Positions 37,156 through 47,327 of a stretch of DNA of 64,000 bases are shown here, piece after piece (position 1 is the stretch's first letter; each line of letters opens with the position of its first letter). The DNA is taken from NCBI GenBank assembly GCA_035378985.1, contig DAOSUR010000002.1:62001-126000 (forward strand), in the 5' to 3' direction. The DNA comes from Anaerohalosphaeraceae bacterium. Its GTDB lineage: Bacteria; Planctomycetota; Phycisphaerae; Sedimentisphaerales; Anaerohalosphaeraceae. Under the pieces are notes generated by a model that did no database searches, had not been told where the DNA came from, and saw only the letters and a list, made by a program, of their open reading frames with translations. Position numbers and translations under genes: made by a program.

Positions 37156-37171
37156 TGGCATAACGTTTGCA
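37156..37171 (+). promoter_or_regulatory. Sigma-54 promoter of the second amt-glnK operon
   Basis: TGGCATA-ACGT-TTGCA, close to the consensus TGGCACG-N4-TTGCA, with GG (37157-37158) and GC (37169-37170) separated by 10 nt. It lies 55 nt upstream of the GTG start of amt copy 2. Confidence 0.88.
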
Positions 37172-37225
37172 AACACTCCATTCTGAAACGGATTCAGATG
37201 GGTTTTGAAACGAAAGGGTAAACAA

Positions 37226-38581
37226 GTGTACAAGGAAAAAACTTTGTCAGCCGTCAGCAGGAAACTCGGGATTCTCGGCCTGGGATTGGCATTCGCCGTC
37301 CCGGCCGGGGCAGCTCAGGAAACGGACTTCTTGCCCATTCAGCAGTCCCTGGATACGGTCTGGGTGCTGATTGCGGCCTTTTTGGTGTTCTTCATGCAGG
37401 CCGGCTTCGGCATGGTCGAAGCCGGCTTTATACGAGCCAAGAACACATGCAACATTCTGACCAAAAACTTTCTGGACTTCTGCATGGCCTCTCTCGGATT
37501 CTATCTGGTCGGTTACGCGCTGATGTTCGGCAGCGGCAATGGATTCATCGGGACTCACGGCTGGCTTCTGATGGGACTGGAGGACCGTGTTGGTACGTTG
37601 CCTTTGCATGCCTTTTGGCTCTTTCAGGCCGCTTTCTGCGGAGCTGCTGCTACAATTGTAGCCGGCGGAATGGCCGAACGAATGAAGTTCATTGCCTATC
37701 TGATGTATTCCTTTATCATTTCCGCTCTGGTGTATCCGGTAGTCGGACACTGGATTTGGGGCGGCGGCTGGCTGAGCAAAATGGGATTTGGGGATTTTGC
37801 CGGCTCGACTGTGGTCCATACAGTCGGAGGCGTTGCGGCTCTGGCCGGAACACTCATCCTCGGACCTCGATACGGCAAATACGGCATCGACGGAAAGCCC
37901 CGGGCCATTGCCGGACACAATATTCCGCTGGCTTCGCTGGGGGTGTTTATTCTCTGGTTCGGCTGGTTCGGATTTAACGCGGGCTCCACTCTCAGTGCTT
38001 CTAACGGCGGAATGGATATCAGCCGGATTGCCTTAAATACCAATCTGGCGGCTGCACTGGGCGGCATTGCGGCGATGATGACTGTGTGGTTTCGCTTCGG
38101 AAAGCCCGATTTGTCGATGGCGATGAATGGGGCCCTGGCTGGACTCGTTGGGATTACGGCCTCTTGTGCTTTTGTTGAGCCCTGGGCGGCCTGTGTAATC
38201 GGATTCTCTTCGGGTATTCTGGTTGTACTCGGTGTTGAGCTGCTTGACAAGCTTCAGATTGATGACCCTGTCGGGGCTGTCCCTGTGCACGGAATGTGCG
38301 GAATCTGGGGAACGATTTGTGTGGGGCTTTTCGGCAAGGCCTCGCTCGGACTGGCCAACAACGGGTTCTTCTACGGTGCTAATCCTCTCCAGCTGGGAAT
38401 TCAGATTGTTGGAAGTGCTGTAACGGTGCTGTTTGTTTTTGTCTCCATGGGATTGATTTTCAAGCTGATTGACTGGACGGTTGGATTGCGGGTTACTCAG
38501 GATGAGGAAATGCGGGGATTGGATATCGGAGAACACGGGATGGAGGCCTATGCCGGATTCCAGGTGTTCAGCACAATGTAA
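37226..38581 (+). CDS. amt: Ammonium transporter Amt (copy 2)
   Basis: A 451-residue Amt channel with an N-terminal signal peptide ending near GAAQE and 11 transmembrane helices. Pore histidines are in GSTVVHTVGG and PVHGMCGIWG, and the tail [20 protein letters not shown] matches copy 1. The frame opens at a TTG (37205), but AAAGGG at 37214-37219 places the start at GTG 37226. It has its own sigma-54 promoter and enhancer pair. A second nitrogen-regulated Amt may differ in affinity or in its PII partner; sequence alone does not tell. Confidence 0.94.
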   Translation: MYKEKTLSAVSRKLGILGLGLAFAVPAGAAQETDFLPIQQSLDTVWVLIAAFLVFFMQAGFGMVEAGFIRAKNTCNILTKNFLDFCMASLGFYLVGYALMFGSGNGFIGTHGWLLMGLEDRVGTLPLHAFWLFQAAFCGAAATIVAGGMAERMKFIAYLMYSFIISALVYPVVGHWIWGGGWLSKMGFGDFAGSTVVHTVGGVAALAGTLILGPRYGKYGIDGKPRAIAGHNIPLASLGVFILWFGWFGFNAGSTLSASNGGMDISRIALNTNLAAALGGIAAMMTVWFRFGKPDLSMAMNGALAGLVGITASCAFVEPWAACVIGFSSGILVVLGVELLDKLQIDDPVGAVPVHGMCGIWGTICVGLFGKASLGLANNGFFYGANPLQLGIQIVGSAVTVLFVFVSMGLIFKLIDWTVGLRVTQDEEMRGLDIGEHGMEAYAGFQVFSTM

Positions 38582-38608
38582 ACAGCGTCCTTACTTGGAG
38601 AACAAAGA

Positions 38609-38950
38609 ATGAAACTGATAATCGCCTATATTCAGCCGCATAAGCTTGAAGATGTGAAAAAAGCTCTCATGCGCCGTCAGGTAGGAAAAATGAGTGTGAC
38701 CAATTCGCTGGGCTGCGGAGAGCAGATGGGATACGAAGAGAGCTATCGCGGCATCAAATTCGAGGTCAATCTGCTTAAGAAAGTCCGGCTGGAAATCGCC
38801 GTCAATGACAATTTTGTGGATACCACGGTGGAAGGAATCATTGAAGGCGCCCGCACAGGGCAAATTGGAGACGGAAAAATCTTCATTCTGGACCTGGCGG
38901 AGTGTATTCGAATCCGCACCGGCCAGCGCGGGCGGGAGGCGATCGGCTGA
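38609..38950 (+). CDS. glnK: PII signalling protein (copy 2)
   Basis: A 113-residue PII protein nearly identical to copy 1. The T-loop reads [12 protein letters not shown] ([12 protein letters not shown] in copy 1), and most other differences are in the region after VDTTV and the last ten residues. B-loop [11 protein letters not shown] and C-loop RIRTGQRG are intact. TTGGAGAAC precedes ATG 38609, 27 nt after the amt stop. The close similarity of both amt and glnK between the two units supports tandem duplication of the whole module. Confidence 0.94.
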   Translation: MKLIIAYIQPHKLEDVKKALMRRQVGKMSVTNSLGCGEQMGYEESYRGIKFEVNLLKKVRLEIAVNDNFVDTTVEGIIEGARTGQIGDGKIFILDLAECIRIRTGQRGREAIG

Positions 38951-38970
38951 GCGATGTGAAAAAACGGTTT

Positions 38971-38999
38971 TTGACCTGCGATTCAAAAAGAAGTATGCT
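38971..38999 (+). promoter_or_regulatory. Probable sigma-70 promoter of the type III glutamine synthetase gene
   Basis: TTGACC (38971-38976) and TATGCT (38994-38999) with 17-bp spacing, 66 nt before the start at 39065. No ACA-N4-TGT pair or sigma-54 promoter is visible here, so expression may differ from the amt units. Confidence 0.55.
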
Positions 39000-39064
39000 T
39001 TGCAGGAAGAGGTCCTGCTGAGATAAAGAGTAAAAAGGTCCTTAATAAAGTCAGGAGTGCATGC

Positions 39065-41161
39065 ATGGAAACATCAAATTGTCAGCTTCCGGAAATCTTC
39101 GGAACCAATGTTTTTAATGACGCGGTCATGCGGGAGCGGCTTCCTAAAGATATCTATAAACGATTTCAGGAGGTCCGCAAGGGAAATTCTGAATTAACCA
39201 TTGCCGTGGCCGATGTGATTGCCAACGCAATGAAAGACTGGGCGATGGAAAAAGGGGCCACCCATTACTGCCACTGGTTCCAGCCGATGACCGGTTTGAC
39301 GGCGGAAAAGCATGATTCCTTTATCTCTCCGACGCCGGAAGGCCGGACGATTATGGAGTTCAGCGGAAAGGAACTGATTAAGGGGGAGCCGGATGCCTCT
39401 TCCTTCCCGTCCGGCGGCCTGCGGGCCACGTTCGAAGCCCGCGGCTATACCGCCTGGGACTGTTCTTCGTCTGTATTTATCAAGGGCAAGACCCTGTATA
39501 TTCCCTGTGCCTTCTGTTCCTACAATGGACAGGCCCTCGATAAGAAAACCCCGCTGCTGCGTTCGATGGAGGCCCTGAGCCGTCAGGCGGTCCGCCTTCT
39601 GAAAGTATTGGGCAATAGCCATGTCAGCCGTGTAATGGCTACACTGGGGCCTGAGCAGGAATATTTTCTCATTGACCGCCGCTTTTTTGAGAAACGGCTG
39701 GATTTGGTTTTGGCCGGACGGACACTGTTCGGAGCTCCGTCTCCCCGCGGTCAGGAAATGGAAGACCATTATTTCGGCATCCTGCATGACCGGATTGCCG
39801 CTTTCATGAATGAGGTGAACACGGAGTTATGGAAACTGGGGGTTTCGGCCAAGACCCAGCATAATGAAGTGGCGCCGGCCCAGTATGAACTGGCTCCGGT
39901 CTTTACAACGGTGAATGTGGCCACCGACCACAATCAGCTGACGATGGAAACGCTGCAGAAGGTGGCTCAGCGGCATGGGTTTGTCTGTCTGCTTCATGAA
40001 AAACCCTTTGTCGGCGTGAACGGGTCCGGCAAGCACAATAACTGGTCAATGGTGACTGATACAGGCGTCAATCTGCTCGACCCCGGACAGACTCCTCACG
40101 ACAATATGGTGTTCTTGGTCTTTTTGTGCGCTGTTGTTCGTGCAGTGGATAAGTATGCCAAACTGCTTCGTGCCAGCGTTGCCAATCCGGGCAATGAGCA
40201 TCGTCTCGGTGCCAACGAGGCGCCGCCTGCGATTGTTTCGATCTTCCTCGGCGAGCAGCTGACGGAGATTTTTGAACAGCTGGCTGCCGGCGGTGCACCG
40301 ACTTCCCGGCAGGGCGGTGAACTGCGGCTGGGGACATCCCTGCTGCCGCCTCTGCCCAAAGACTGCACCGACCGAAACCGCACGTCTCCGTTTGCCTTTA
40401 CCGGCAATAAGTTCGAGTTTCGGATGGTCGGTTCCAGTCAGTCCTGTGCCGGCCCGGCTTTCGTATTGAACACAATTGTTGCGGATGTGCTCAGCGAAAT
40501 TGCTGATGTGCTGGAGAAAAGCAAAGACGTAAAAGCGGAAGCCCAGAAGCTGCTGCAGAAGATTGCCTCGGAACACCGTCGGATTGTGTTTAACGGGGAT
40601 AACTATTCGGCGGATTGGGTCAAAGAAGCCGCCCGACGCGGACTGCCGAATATTGCTTCCACAGTGGAGTCCATTGAGACAATTCTTGAGCCGGAAAACG
40701 TAGCTGTTTTCGAACGCAACCGCGTTCTCAGCCGGGTCGAGCTGGAAGCACGGGTGGAGATTTTGATGGAAAACTATATTCGAACGATCCATATCGAAGC
40801 GGCTACGACCCTGCACATTGCGAAAAGGCAAATCCTGCCGGCCTGTCAGATGTATGCGGGGAAATTGGCGGCTTCTGTTTCGTCGCTCGAGTCCGTTGGT
40901 GCCAAGTCCTCTTCTCTGGTCAAACAGCTCGAAAAGGTCTGCGGGCTGATCGATGAACTAAGCGGGGCAATAGGAAAGCTCGAAGAGAAAATGAAAGAGG
41001 TGTCTGGAGTTTCTTCCAGCCATGAGAAGGCCCGACGTACCCGGGAAGAGATTCTGCCGGCGATGGGCTCCGTTCGAAAGGCCGCAGATGCTCTTGAGAT
41101 GCTTGTAGATGCGCAGATGTGGCCCCTACCAACCTATGCGGAAATGCTCTTCTTGAGATAA
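39065..41161 (+). CDS. glnN: Glutamine synthetase type III
   Basis: A 698-residue type III glutamine synthetase, which makes glutamine from glutamate, ammonia and ATP. The N-terminal [40 protein letters not shown] (metal ligands), [11 protein letters not shown] and [16 protein letters not shown] are typical of the family; ordinary type I enzymes are about 470 residues. A long helical C-terminal part (about 550-690) is also a type III trait. CAGGAG precedes ATG 39065. Type III enzymes occur in Bacteroides, cyanobacteria and planctomycetes. It captures the ammonium brought in by the two Amt channels just upstream. Confidence 0.95.
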   Translation: METSNCQLPEIFGTNVFNDAVMRERLPKDIYKRFQEVRKGNSELTIAVADVIANAMKDWAMEKGATHYCHWFQPMTGLTAEKHDSFISPTPEGRTIMEFSGKELIKGEPDASSFPSGGLRATFEARGYTAWDCSSSVFIKGKTLYIPCAFCSYNGQALDKKTPLLRSMEALSRQAVRLLKVLGNSHVSRVMATLGPEQEYFLIDRRFFEKRLDLVLAGRTLFGAPSPRGQEMEDHYFGILHDRIAAFMNEVNTELWKLGVSAKTQHNEVAPAQYELAPVFTTVNVATDHNQLTMETLQKVAQRHGFVCLLHEKPFVGVNGSGKHNNWSMVTDTGVNLLDPGQTPHDNMVFLVFLCAVVRAVDKYAKLLRASVANPGNEHRLGANEAPPAIVSIFLGEQLTEIFEQLAAGGAPTSRQGGELRLGTSLLPPLPKDCTDRNRTSPFAFTGNKFEFRMVGSSQSCAGPAFVLNTIVADVLSEIADVLEKSKDVKAEAQKLLQKIASEHRRIVFNGDNYSADWVKEAARRGLPNIASTVESIETILEPENVAVFERNRVLSRVELEARVEILMENYIRTIHIEAATTLHIAKRQILPACQMYAGKLAASVSSLESVGAKSSSLVKQLEKVCGLIDELSGAIGKLEEKMKEVSGVSSSHEKARRTREEILPAMGSVRKAADALEMLVDAQMWPLPTYAEMLFLR

Positions 41162-41187
41162 GCGAATTGTCAGCCGTTCAAGCAGAG

Positions 41188-41220
41188 GGCCATGTCGCTG
41201 TGGGTTCCAGCGGCATGGCC
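41188..41220 (+). terminator. Strong hairpin after the glutamine synthetase gene
   Basis: A 13-bp stem (GGCCATGTCGCTG with CAGCGGCATGGCC, one G-U pair) with a 7-nt loop, 26 nt after the stop. It is followed by CAAAATTT, not a T run, so it is a probable 3'-end structure but an imperfect intrinsic terminator. Confidence 0.55.
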
Positions 41221-41262
41221 CAAAATTTAAGGTAAACCAAGTGAATAATTCGGAAAGAGCAT

Positions 41263-41291
41263 TTGACAAAGGGTGAGGCGGAAGATAAAAT
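41263..41291 (+). promoter_or_regulatory. Sigma-70 promoter of gltBD-nadE
   Basis: A perfect -35 TTGACA (41263-41268), 17-bp spacer and -10 TAAAAT (41286-41291). Transcription would start near 41298, leaving a leader of about 50 nt before the GTG start of gltB. Confidence 0.8.
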
Positions 41292-41349
41292 CTTTTAACA
41301 TTGCAATAAGTTATTTTTATCATACTTCTGCATAAAGGACACCGAAAAC

Positions 41350-44300
41350 GTGCGCAATCTTTGGAAAGACAAAGGGTTATACGAAGTACGCCGTGAACAC
41401 GATGCTTGCGGAATTGGGGCTGTTGTTCATATATCGGGGAAAAAAGACCATTCGATTGTCGAATTGGGCAAGCAAATCCTCTTGAATCTGAATCACCGCG
41501 GTGCTGCCGGTGCGGATGACCTAACGGGAGACGGCGCCGGAATTTTGCTCCAGATTCCCCATGAGTTTTTCCGGTCAGAATGTAAAAAGATAGGAATCAG
41601 CGGTTTTCAACCGGGGCAGTATGCAGTCGGGATGGTTTTCGGCTCCAAAGACCCGGCTGTGCGTGCTGTTTGCGAGGAGATTCTCGAAAAGGCACTGGCC
41701 TTCTATGACCTGAAGGTTCTCGGCTGGCGGCAGGTTCCGGTCCGACCGGATTGTTTGGGGCCGATTGCACTCAGTGCGGAGCCGGTCATTCGTCAGATTT
41801 TTGTGGACGGCGGCGGGAGAGACTCGGAAACGTTTGAACGGGACCTCTTCAAGGCTCGAAAGCGGGCGGAACGGCTGGTACGCGAAAAGCTGGCCGATGA
41901 CGGAGTCGATTTTTATGTTCCGACACTCTCCTGCAGGACAATTTGCTACAAAGGCATGTTCATGGCCCGTCAGCTGTTCGAGTATTACCCGGATTTGTCC
42001 GATGAGCGGATAACATCGGCCTTGGCCATTGTTCACCAGCGGTACAGCACCAATACACTGCCGAACTGGCGGCTGGCTCAGCCCTTCCGATGCATTGCTC
42101 ATAACGGCGAAATCAACACGCTCAGCGGAAACCGCAACTACATGCGAATGCGGGAGAAACGCCTCCGCAGCCCTGTTCTTGGGAACGATTTGAGCGATTT
42201 GATTCCGGTGCTCGACCCGCAGGGCAGCGATTCGGCCTGTTTTGACAATATGGTTGAACTTCTTGTGCGTGCCGGACGTTCGCTGCCGCATGCGATGATG
42301 ATGATGGTTCCGGAGGCCTTTGGCGTTAAATACCATATCAGCACAGACAAACGGGCCTTTTACGAGTATCATTCAGCGATTCTGGAGCCGTGGGACGGGC
42401 CGGCGGCTATGCTTTTTACGGACGGTCGGCTGGTCGGCGGCACCCTCGACCGCAACGGACTGAGGCCCTGCCGGTACACGGTTACTACAGACGGACTGGT
42501 GGTAATGGCCAGCGAAACCGGGGTCGTTCAGTTTCCGCCGGAACGAGTCAGCCAGAAAGGCCGTCTTCAGCCCGGCAAGATGTTTTTAATCGATACCGAG
42601 GAAGGACGCATTATCACCGATAATGAAATTAAAGGGCGGATTGCCCGTCAGAAACCCTACCGCCGATGGCTGGAGGAAAACCGCATTGAACTGCGGGGGC
42701 TCTTCTCTGTGCCGGACCTCGAAAAACCGGACTTGGATACGCTTTTCCGGCGGCTGCGTCTCTTCGGCTATACGCGTGAGGAGCTGCGGATGATTCTGGC
42801 GCCGATGGCCCTGCATGCACAGGAGCCGGTCGGCTCGATGGGCAACGATACCCCGCTGGCAGTGCTCAGCGACCGCCCCTGTCTGCTGTTTGACTATTTC
42901 AAACAGCTGTTTGCTCAGGTGACCAACCCGCCGATTGACCCGCTCCGGGAAGGGCTGGTGATGAGTCTGATGACGTACACCGGCCGTCGGCTCAACCTTC
43001 TGGAAGAAACGCCCCAGCATTGCCGGCAGCTGAAGCTGCCTCATCCGATTCTAACCAATGAGGATATGGTTCGGCTTCGTTCGGCCCAGCGAAAAGATTT
43101 CAAGGTTGTGACGGTGTCCACTCTTTTTGAGATTGATCGAAGCCGCCCCGGCGATTCTTTAAAGCAGGCCCTCGATGCCCTGATTGATTCGGCGGCCCAG
43201 GCGATTCTTCGCGAGGATGCGTCTTTGATTATCCTCAGCGATCGCAATCCTGACGGGCAGAAGGCGCCGATTCCGTCTCTACTGGCCGTCTCCGCGGTCC
43301 ATCACGGCCTGATCGAACGGGGACTGCGGGGAGAAGCCGGACTGATTGTCGAAACCGGTGAGGCCCGCGAAGTGATGCACTTCTGCCTCTTGTGCGGATA
43401 CGGAGCCAACGCCGTCAATCCTTATCTGGTTTTTGAAACGCTCACGTTTCTGCAGCAGAACGGGGATTTGCCGGCGGACATGGAGCCCGAGCAGATCGCC
43501 GACAACTACATCGCCGCCGTCAAAAAAGGCATTCTCAAAACCATGAGCAAGATGGGCATCTCAACGCTGCGGAGCTATTTTAACGCACAGCTCTTTGAGT
43601 GCCTGGGGCTCAAACGGGACGTGGTAGACCGGTATTTTACCGGTACCAGCTCCCGCATCGGCGGCATCGGATTGGACGAAATCGCCCGGGATATCCTTCA
43701 GCGGCTGGAGGAGGCCTGCAAGCCCCGTCCGGCCGGTTCGCTCGAACTGGATTACGGCGGACAATACCATTACCGCCGCGACGGGGAATATCACCTCTGG
43801 AATCCGGCGACCGTGGCCAAACTTCAGCATGCCGTCATGCTCAATGACCGGAAGGCTTATGAGGAGTTTGCACAGCTGGTCAACGAACAGTCCCGAAAGC
43901 TGGGAACCCTGCGGGGGCTGTTTGAATTTCGGGAAGCCCAGCCTGTGCCGCTGGACGAGGTGGAACCCGCTGAGTCGATTGTCCGGCGTTTTTGTACCGG
44001 CGCGATGAGCCACGGCTCCATCAGCAAGGAAGCTCACGAATGCATTGCGGCTGCGATGAACGGGCTGGGGGCAATGAGCAATACCGGCGAAGGCGGCGAA
44101 GACCCTTCTCGCTACGGAACTGTCCTGAACTCGGCCATTAAGCAGGTAGCCAGCGCCCGCTTTGGTGTGACAATTCAATATCTGGCCAACGCCAAAGAGA
44201 TTCAGATTAAAATGGCGCAGGGAGCTAAGCCCGGGGAAGGCGGACAGCTGCCCGGTCATAAGGTTACGGAAGAGATTGCCCGACTGCGGCATTCAACGCC

Positions 44301-45897
44301 CGGGGTGACGCTGATTTCGCCCCCGCCGCACCACGATATTTATTCCATCGAAGACCTGGCCCAGCTGATTTATGACCTCAAATGCAGCAACCCGCAGGCC
44401 AAAATCTCCGTCAAGCTGGTCTCTGAGGTTGGTGTAGGGACGGTTGCCGCCGGTGTTGCCAAGGGCGGGGCGGATGAAGTGCTTATTAGCGGTCACGATG
44501 GGGGAACCGGGGCCAGTCCCCTTTTGTCCATCAAGCATGCCGGATGTCCCTGGGAAATCGGATTGGCGGAAACCCAGCAGGTTCTCATTCGCAACGGGCT
44601 GCGCGACCGAATCCGTGTGCAGACTGACGGCCAGATGCGGACGGGTCGCGACGTGGTGATTGCCGCTCTGCTCGGCGCCGAACAGTTCGGGTTCGGCACA
44701 GCGGCACTGGTGACACTCGGCTGTACGCTTCTTCGCAAATGTCACGAAGGTGCCTGCACCTACGGAATTGCCACGCAGGACCCGGAACTGCGCAGACGCT
44801 TCAAAGGCAAACCGGAGTTTCTTCAGCGATACATGCTTTTCGTGGCGGAAGAAGTCCGGCAATGGATGAGTCGGCTGGGCTTCCGAACGATGGACGAGAT
44901 GATTGGGCGGGTGGATTGTCTGTGCACTCGCAAAGCCGTCGAGCATTACAAGGCCAGGGGACTGGACTTTTCCAATATCTTTCTGGTTCCGGAGGGGCCG
45001 GCCGGTTGTGCCCGAAGACAGGTGAGTTCTCAGCCCGATCGGCTCAAAGACCATCTGGACTGGCGGATTCTGGAGCAGATTAGGCCTGCTCTCGAAAAGA
45101 AGAAAACCGTTCAGCTGCGGATGCCGATTCAGAATGTGCATCGGGCGGTCGGGACGATTCTGAGTTATTATCTTGTGAAACAGTACAGTCCGGACGGCCT
45201 TGCGGATGATACCATCCAGCTAACTTTTGAGGGGTCAGCCGGACAGAGTTTCGGCGCCTTTCTGGCCAGGGGAATTACCCTGCGGCTTATTGGGGACAGC
45301 AACGATTATCTCGGCAAGGGACTGTCGGGCGGCCGCATCATCGTCGAAACGCCCGCCGGGTCCCCCTTCCTGCCGCAGGAAAATATTATCGCAGGCAACA
45401 CGCTGCTTTATGGCGCCACTTCCGGAGAAGTGTTCATCAATGGAATGGTCGGTGAGCGTTTCTGCGTACGAAACAGCGGAGCGGTGGCTGTCGTAGAAGG
45501 AGTAGGTGACCATGCCTGTGAATACATGACCGGCGGAATTGTGGTGGTTCTCGGGAAGACCGGACGCAACTTTGCCGCCGGAATGAGCGGCGGAATTGCC
45601 TATGTTCTCGACGAGATGCAGATGTTTGATACCCTCTGCAATCTGGATATGGTTGATTTGGAAAGTGTTTATAAACCGGAAGATGAAGAGCTTCTGCGTC
45701 AGCTGATTGAAAAACATGAATCCCTTACGCGCAGCAGTCATGCCCGCCGGATTCTAAATGCCTGGCCGGACATGGTTGGCAAGTTCGTAAAAGTGATTCC
45801 GATTGATTATCGTAAGGCCCTGGAGCGGATCCGTGCGCAGGAGCGGCGGCACACGGAATCCACTCCGGCTACGGAAGAGGTTTTCCAGCATGGCTAA
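41350..45897 (+). CDS. gltB: Glutamate synthase, large subunit
   Basis: A 1515-residue large subunit of glutamate synthase (GOGAT), which transfers the glutamine amide to 2-oxoglutarate. Domains in order: N-terminal glutamine amidotransferase with nucleophile Cys20 (HDACGIG; about 19 residues would be removed to expose it), central domain, FMN-binding synthase domain (GAMSHGSISKEAH, SGHDGGTGASP), 3Fe-4S ligands in the C-x5-C-x4-C pattern near residue 1125 (CTLLRKCHEGAC), and the C-terminal GXGXG beta-helix. The GTG start has AAAGGA 11 nt upstream. The stop overlaps the gltD start by 8 nt. Confidence 0.96.
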   Translation: MRNLWKDKGLYEVRREHDACGIGAVVHISGKKDHSIVELGKQILLNLNHRGAAGADDLTGDGAGILLQIPHEFFRSECKKIGISGFQPGQYAVGMVFGSKDPAVRAVCEEILEKALAFYDLKVLGWRQVPVRPDCLGPIALSAEPVIRQIFVDGGGRDSETFERDLFKARKRAERLVREKLADDGVDFYVPTLSCRTICYKGMFMARQLFEYYPDLSDERITSALAIVHQRYSTNTLPNWRLAQPFRCIAHNGEINTLSGNRNYMRMREKRLRSPVLGNDLSDLIPVLDPQGSDSACFDNMVELLVRAGRSLPHAMMMMVPEAFGVKYHISTDKRAFYEYHSAILEPWDGPAAMLFTDGRLVGGTLDRNGLRPCRYTVTTDGLVVMASETGVVQFPPERVSQKGRLQPGKMFLIDTEEGRIITDNEIKGRIARQKPYRRWLEENRIELRGLFSVPDLEKPDLDTLFRRLRLFGYTREELRMILAPMALHAQEPVGSMGNDTPLAVLSDRPCLLFDYFKQLFAQVTNPPIDPLREGLVMSLMTYTGRRLNLLEETPQHCRQLKLPHPILTNEDMVRLRSAQRKDFKVVTVSTLFEIDRSRPGDSLKQALDALIDSAAQAILREDASLIILSDRNPDGQKAPIPSLLAVSAVHHGLIERGLRGEAGLIVETGEAREVMHFCLLCGYGANAVNPYLVFETLTFLQQNGDLPADMEPEQIADNYIAAVKKGILKTMSKMGISTLRSYFNAQLFECLGLKRDVVDRYFTGTSSRIGGIGLDEIARDILQRLEEACKPRPAGSLELDYGGQYHYRRDGEYHLWNPATVAKLQHAVMLNDRKAYEEFAQLVNEQSRKLGTLRGLFEFREAQPVPLDEVEPAESIVRRFCTGAMSHGSISKEAHECIAAAMNGLGAMSNTGEGGEDPSRYGTVLNSAIKQVASARFGVTIQYLANAKEIQIKMAQGAKPGEGGQLPGHKVTEEIARLRHSTPGVTLISPPPHHDIYSIEDLAQLIYDLKCSNPQAKISVKLVSEVGVGTVAAGVAKGGADEVLISGHDGGTGASPLLSIKHAGCPWEIGLAETQQVLIRNGLRDRIRVQTDGQMRTGRDVVIAALLGAEQFGFGTAALVTLGCTLLRKCHEGACTYGIATQDPELRRRFKGKPEFLQRYMLFVAEEVRQWMSRLGFRTMDEMIGRVDCLCTRKAVEHYKARGLDFSNIFLVPEGPAGCARRQVSSQPDRLKDHLDWRILEQIRPALEKKKTVQLRMPIQNVHRAVGTILSYYLVKQYSPDGLADDTIQLTFEGSAGQSFGAFLARGITLRLIGDSNDYLGKGLSGGRIIVETPAGSPFLPQENIIAGNTLLYGATSGEVFINGMVGERFCVRNSGAVAVVEGVGDHACEYMTGGIVVVLGKTGRNFAAGMSGGIAYVLDEMQMFDTLCNLDMVDLESVYKPEDEELLRQLIEKHESLTRSSHARRILNAWPDMVGKFVKVIPIDYRKALERIRAQERRHTESTPATEEVFQHG

Positions 45898-47317
45898 AAT
45901 CAAAGGATTTCTTGAATACCCTCGCCGGCCGGTTCCCTATCGGCCGGTTGAAAATCGGATTCGGGATTATCGGGAAATCGAAATCCCGCTGAGCCCCGAT
46001 GACATTGTTCAGCAGGCAGCCCGGTGTGCGGATTGCGGCATTCCGTTTTGCCACAGCGAATTCGGCTGTCCCGTGGCCAACCGCATTCCGGAGTTTAACG
46101 ACCTGGTATATCTGGGCCGCTGGAAAGAAGCCTGTGACAACCTGCATTCCACGAATAACTTTCCGGAAATCACCGGCCGGGTTTGTCCGGCTCCCTGTGA
46201 AGCGGCCTGTACGCTGTCTGTCAATGACAAACCGGTCCTGATTCGGCATATCGAGTTCCAGATTGTGGAACGGGGATTTGCGGAAGGGTGGGTTCGTCCT
46301 CTGCCGGCTCCGGTTAAAACCGGCAAACGGGTGGCCGTTGTCGGTTCGGGACCTGCTGGTCTGGCGGCTGCACAGCAGCTGGCCCGGGCAGGGCACGAAG
46401 TGGTGGTATTCGAAAAAGACCCGCAGCCCGGCGGTCTCCTTCGATACGGCATACCTGATTTCAAACTCGAAAAATGGGTTTTGGACCGCCGGATTCGCCA
46501 AATGACGGAAGAAGGGGTGCAGTTTCAGACCGGCGTTGTAGTTGGAGCCGATCTGTCGGCCCGCTATTTGTGCAAACGGTTTGATGCTGTCTGTTTAACC
46601 CTCGGAGCCGGTCAGCCCCGGGATTTGCCCGTTCCGGGCCGCGGTTATGAGAATATCGTCTTTGCGATGGACTTCCTGCGGACGCAGAATAAACGTGTAG
46701 CCGGAGAGCCGCTGACGCCGGAAGAAGAGCATTTGGATGCCAGGGGCAAACATGTCGTTGTGATTGGCGGCGGGGATACCGGAAGTGACTGCGTAGGGAC
46801 ATCACGTCGGCAGGGGGCGAAATCAATCCTCCAGATTGAAATTTTGCCCAAACCCCCGGAAACCCGCGCCTCTGAAACACCATGGCCCCTTTGGCCGAAG
46901 ATGATGCGGACCTCCTCCAGCCACGAAGAGGGATGTGAGCGTCTTTGGAGCGTGATGACGACTCGTTTTTCCGGAGCCGAGACTCATGTGAACCGCATTC
47001 ACTGCATTCAGGTGGAGTGGATTCGGAAAAATCAGCGATGGGAGGTTCGAGAAATCCCCGGTACTGAGTTTGAACGGCCGGCGGATTTGGTGTTGTTGGC
47101 GATGGGGTTTGTCCATGTGGAGCACAGCCGGCTGATTCAGGATTTGGGCTTGACATTGGATGACAACGGCAATATCAAGGTGTCGAATTTTCAGACCAGC
47201 AATCCGATGGTATTCGCCGCAGGAGATGCCGTGGCAGGCGCGTCGCTGGTGGTCCGGGCGATTGATGCCGGACGCAAAGCCGCGGCGGCAATCGACTGCT
47301 TTCTGAAGCCATTATAA
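45890..47317 (+). CDS. gltD: Glutamate synthase, small subunit
   Basis: A 475-residue flavoprotein subunit that passes electrons from NAD(P)H to GltB. The N-terminal cysteines for 4Fe-4S clusters are in CADCGIPFC, GCPVANR and VCPAPCEAAC. FAD and NADPH motifs are VVGSGPAGLAAAQQLA (about 147-162) and VVIGGGDTGSDC (near 288). ATG 45890, inside the end of gltB, gives the usual start MAKIKGFLEYPR; the frame is open further upstream in gltB but that extension is spurious. nadE follows after 10 nt. Confidence 0.96.
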   Translation: MAKIKGFLEYPRRPVPYRPVENRIRDYREIEIPLSPDDIVQQAARCADCGIPFCHSEFGCPVANRIPEFNDLVYLGRWKEACDNLHSTNNFPEITGRVCPAPCEAACTLSVNDKPVLIRHIEFQIVERGFAEGWVRPLPAPVKTGKRVAVVGSGPAGLAAAQQLARAGHEVVVFEKDPQPGGLLRYGIPDFKLEKWVLDRRIRQMTEEGVQFQTGVVVGADLSARYLCKRFDAVCLTLGAGQPRDLPVPGRGYENIVFAMDFLRTQNKRVAGEPLTPEEEHLDARGKHVVVIGGGDTGSDCVGTSRRQGAKSILQIEILPKPPETRASETPWPLWPKMMRTSSSHEEGCERLWSVMTTRFSGAETHVNRIHCIQVEWIRKNQRWEVREIPGTEFERPADLVLLAMGFVHVEHSRLIQDLGLTLDDNGNIKVSNFQTSNPMVFAAGDAVAGASLVVRAIDAGRKAAAAIDCFLKPL

Positions 47318-47327
47318 GGGAAAAGGA

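Noticed and set aside
38951..39064. A third sigma-54 promoter in front of glutamine synthetase (TATGCTTTGCA).
   Set aside because: The GG of the -24 element is missing; a sigma-70 pair with 17-bp spacing fits better.
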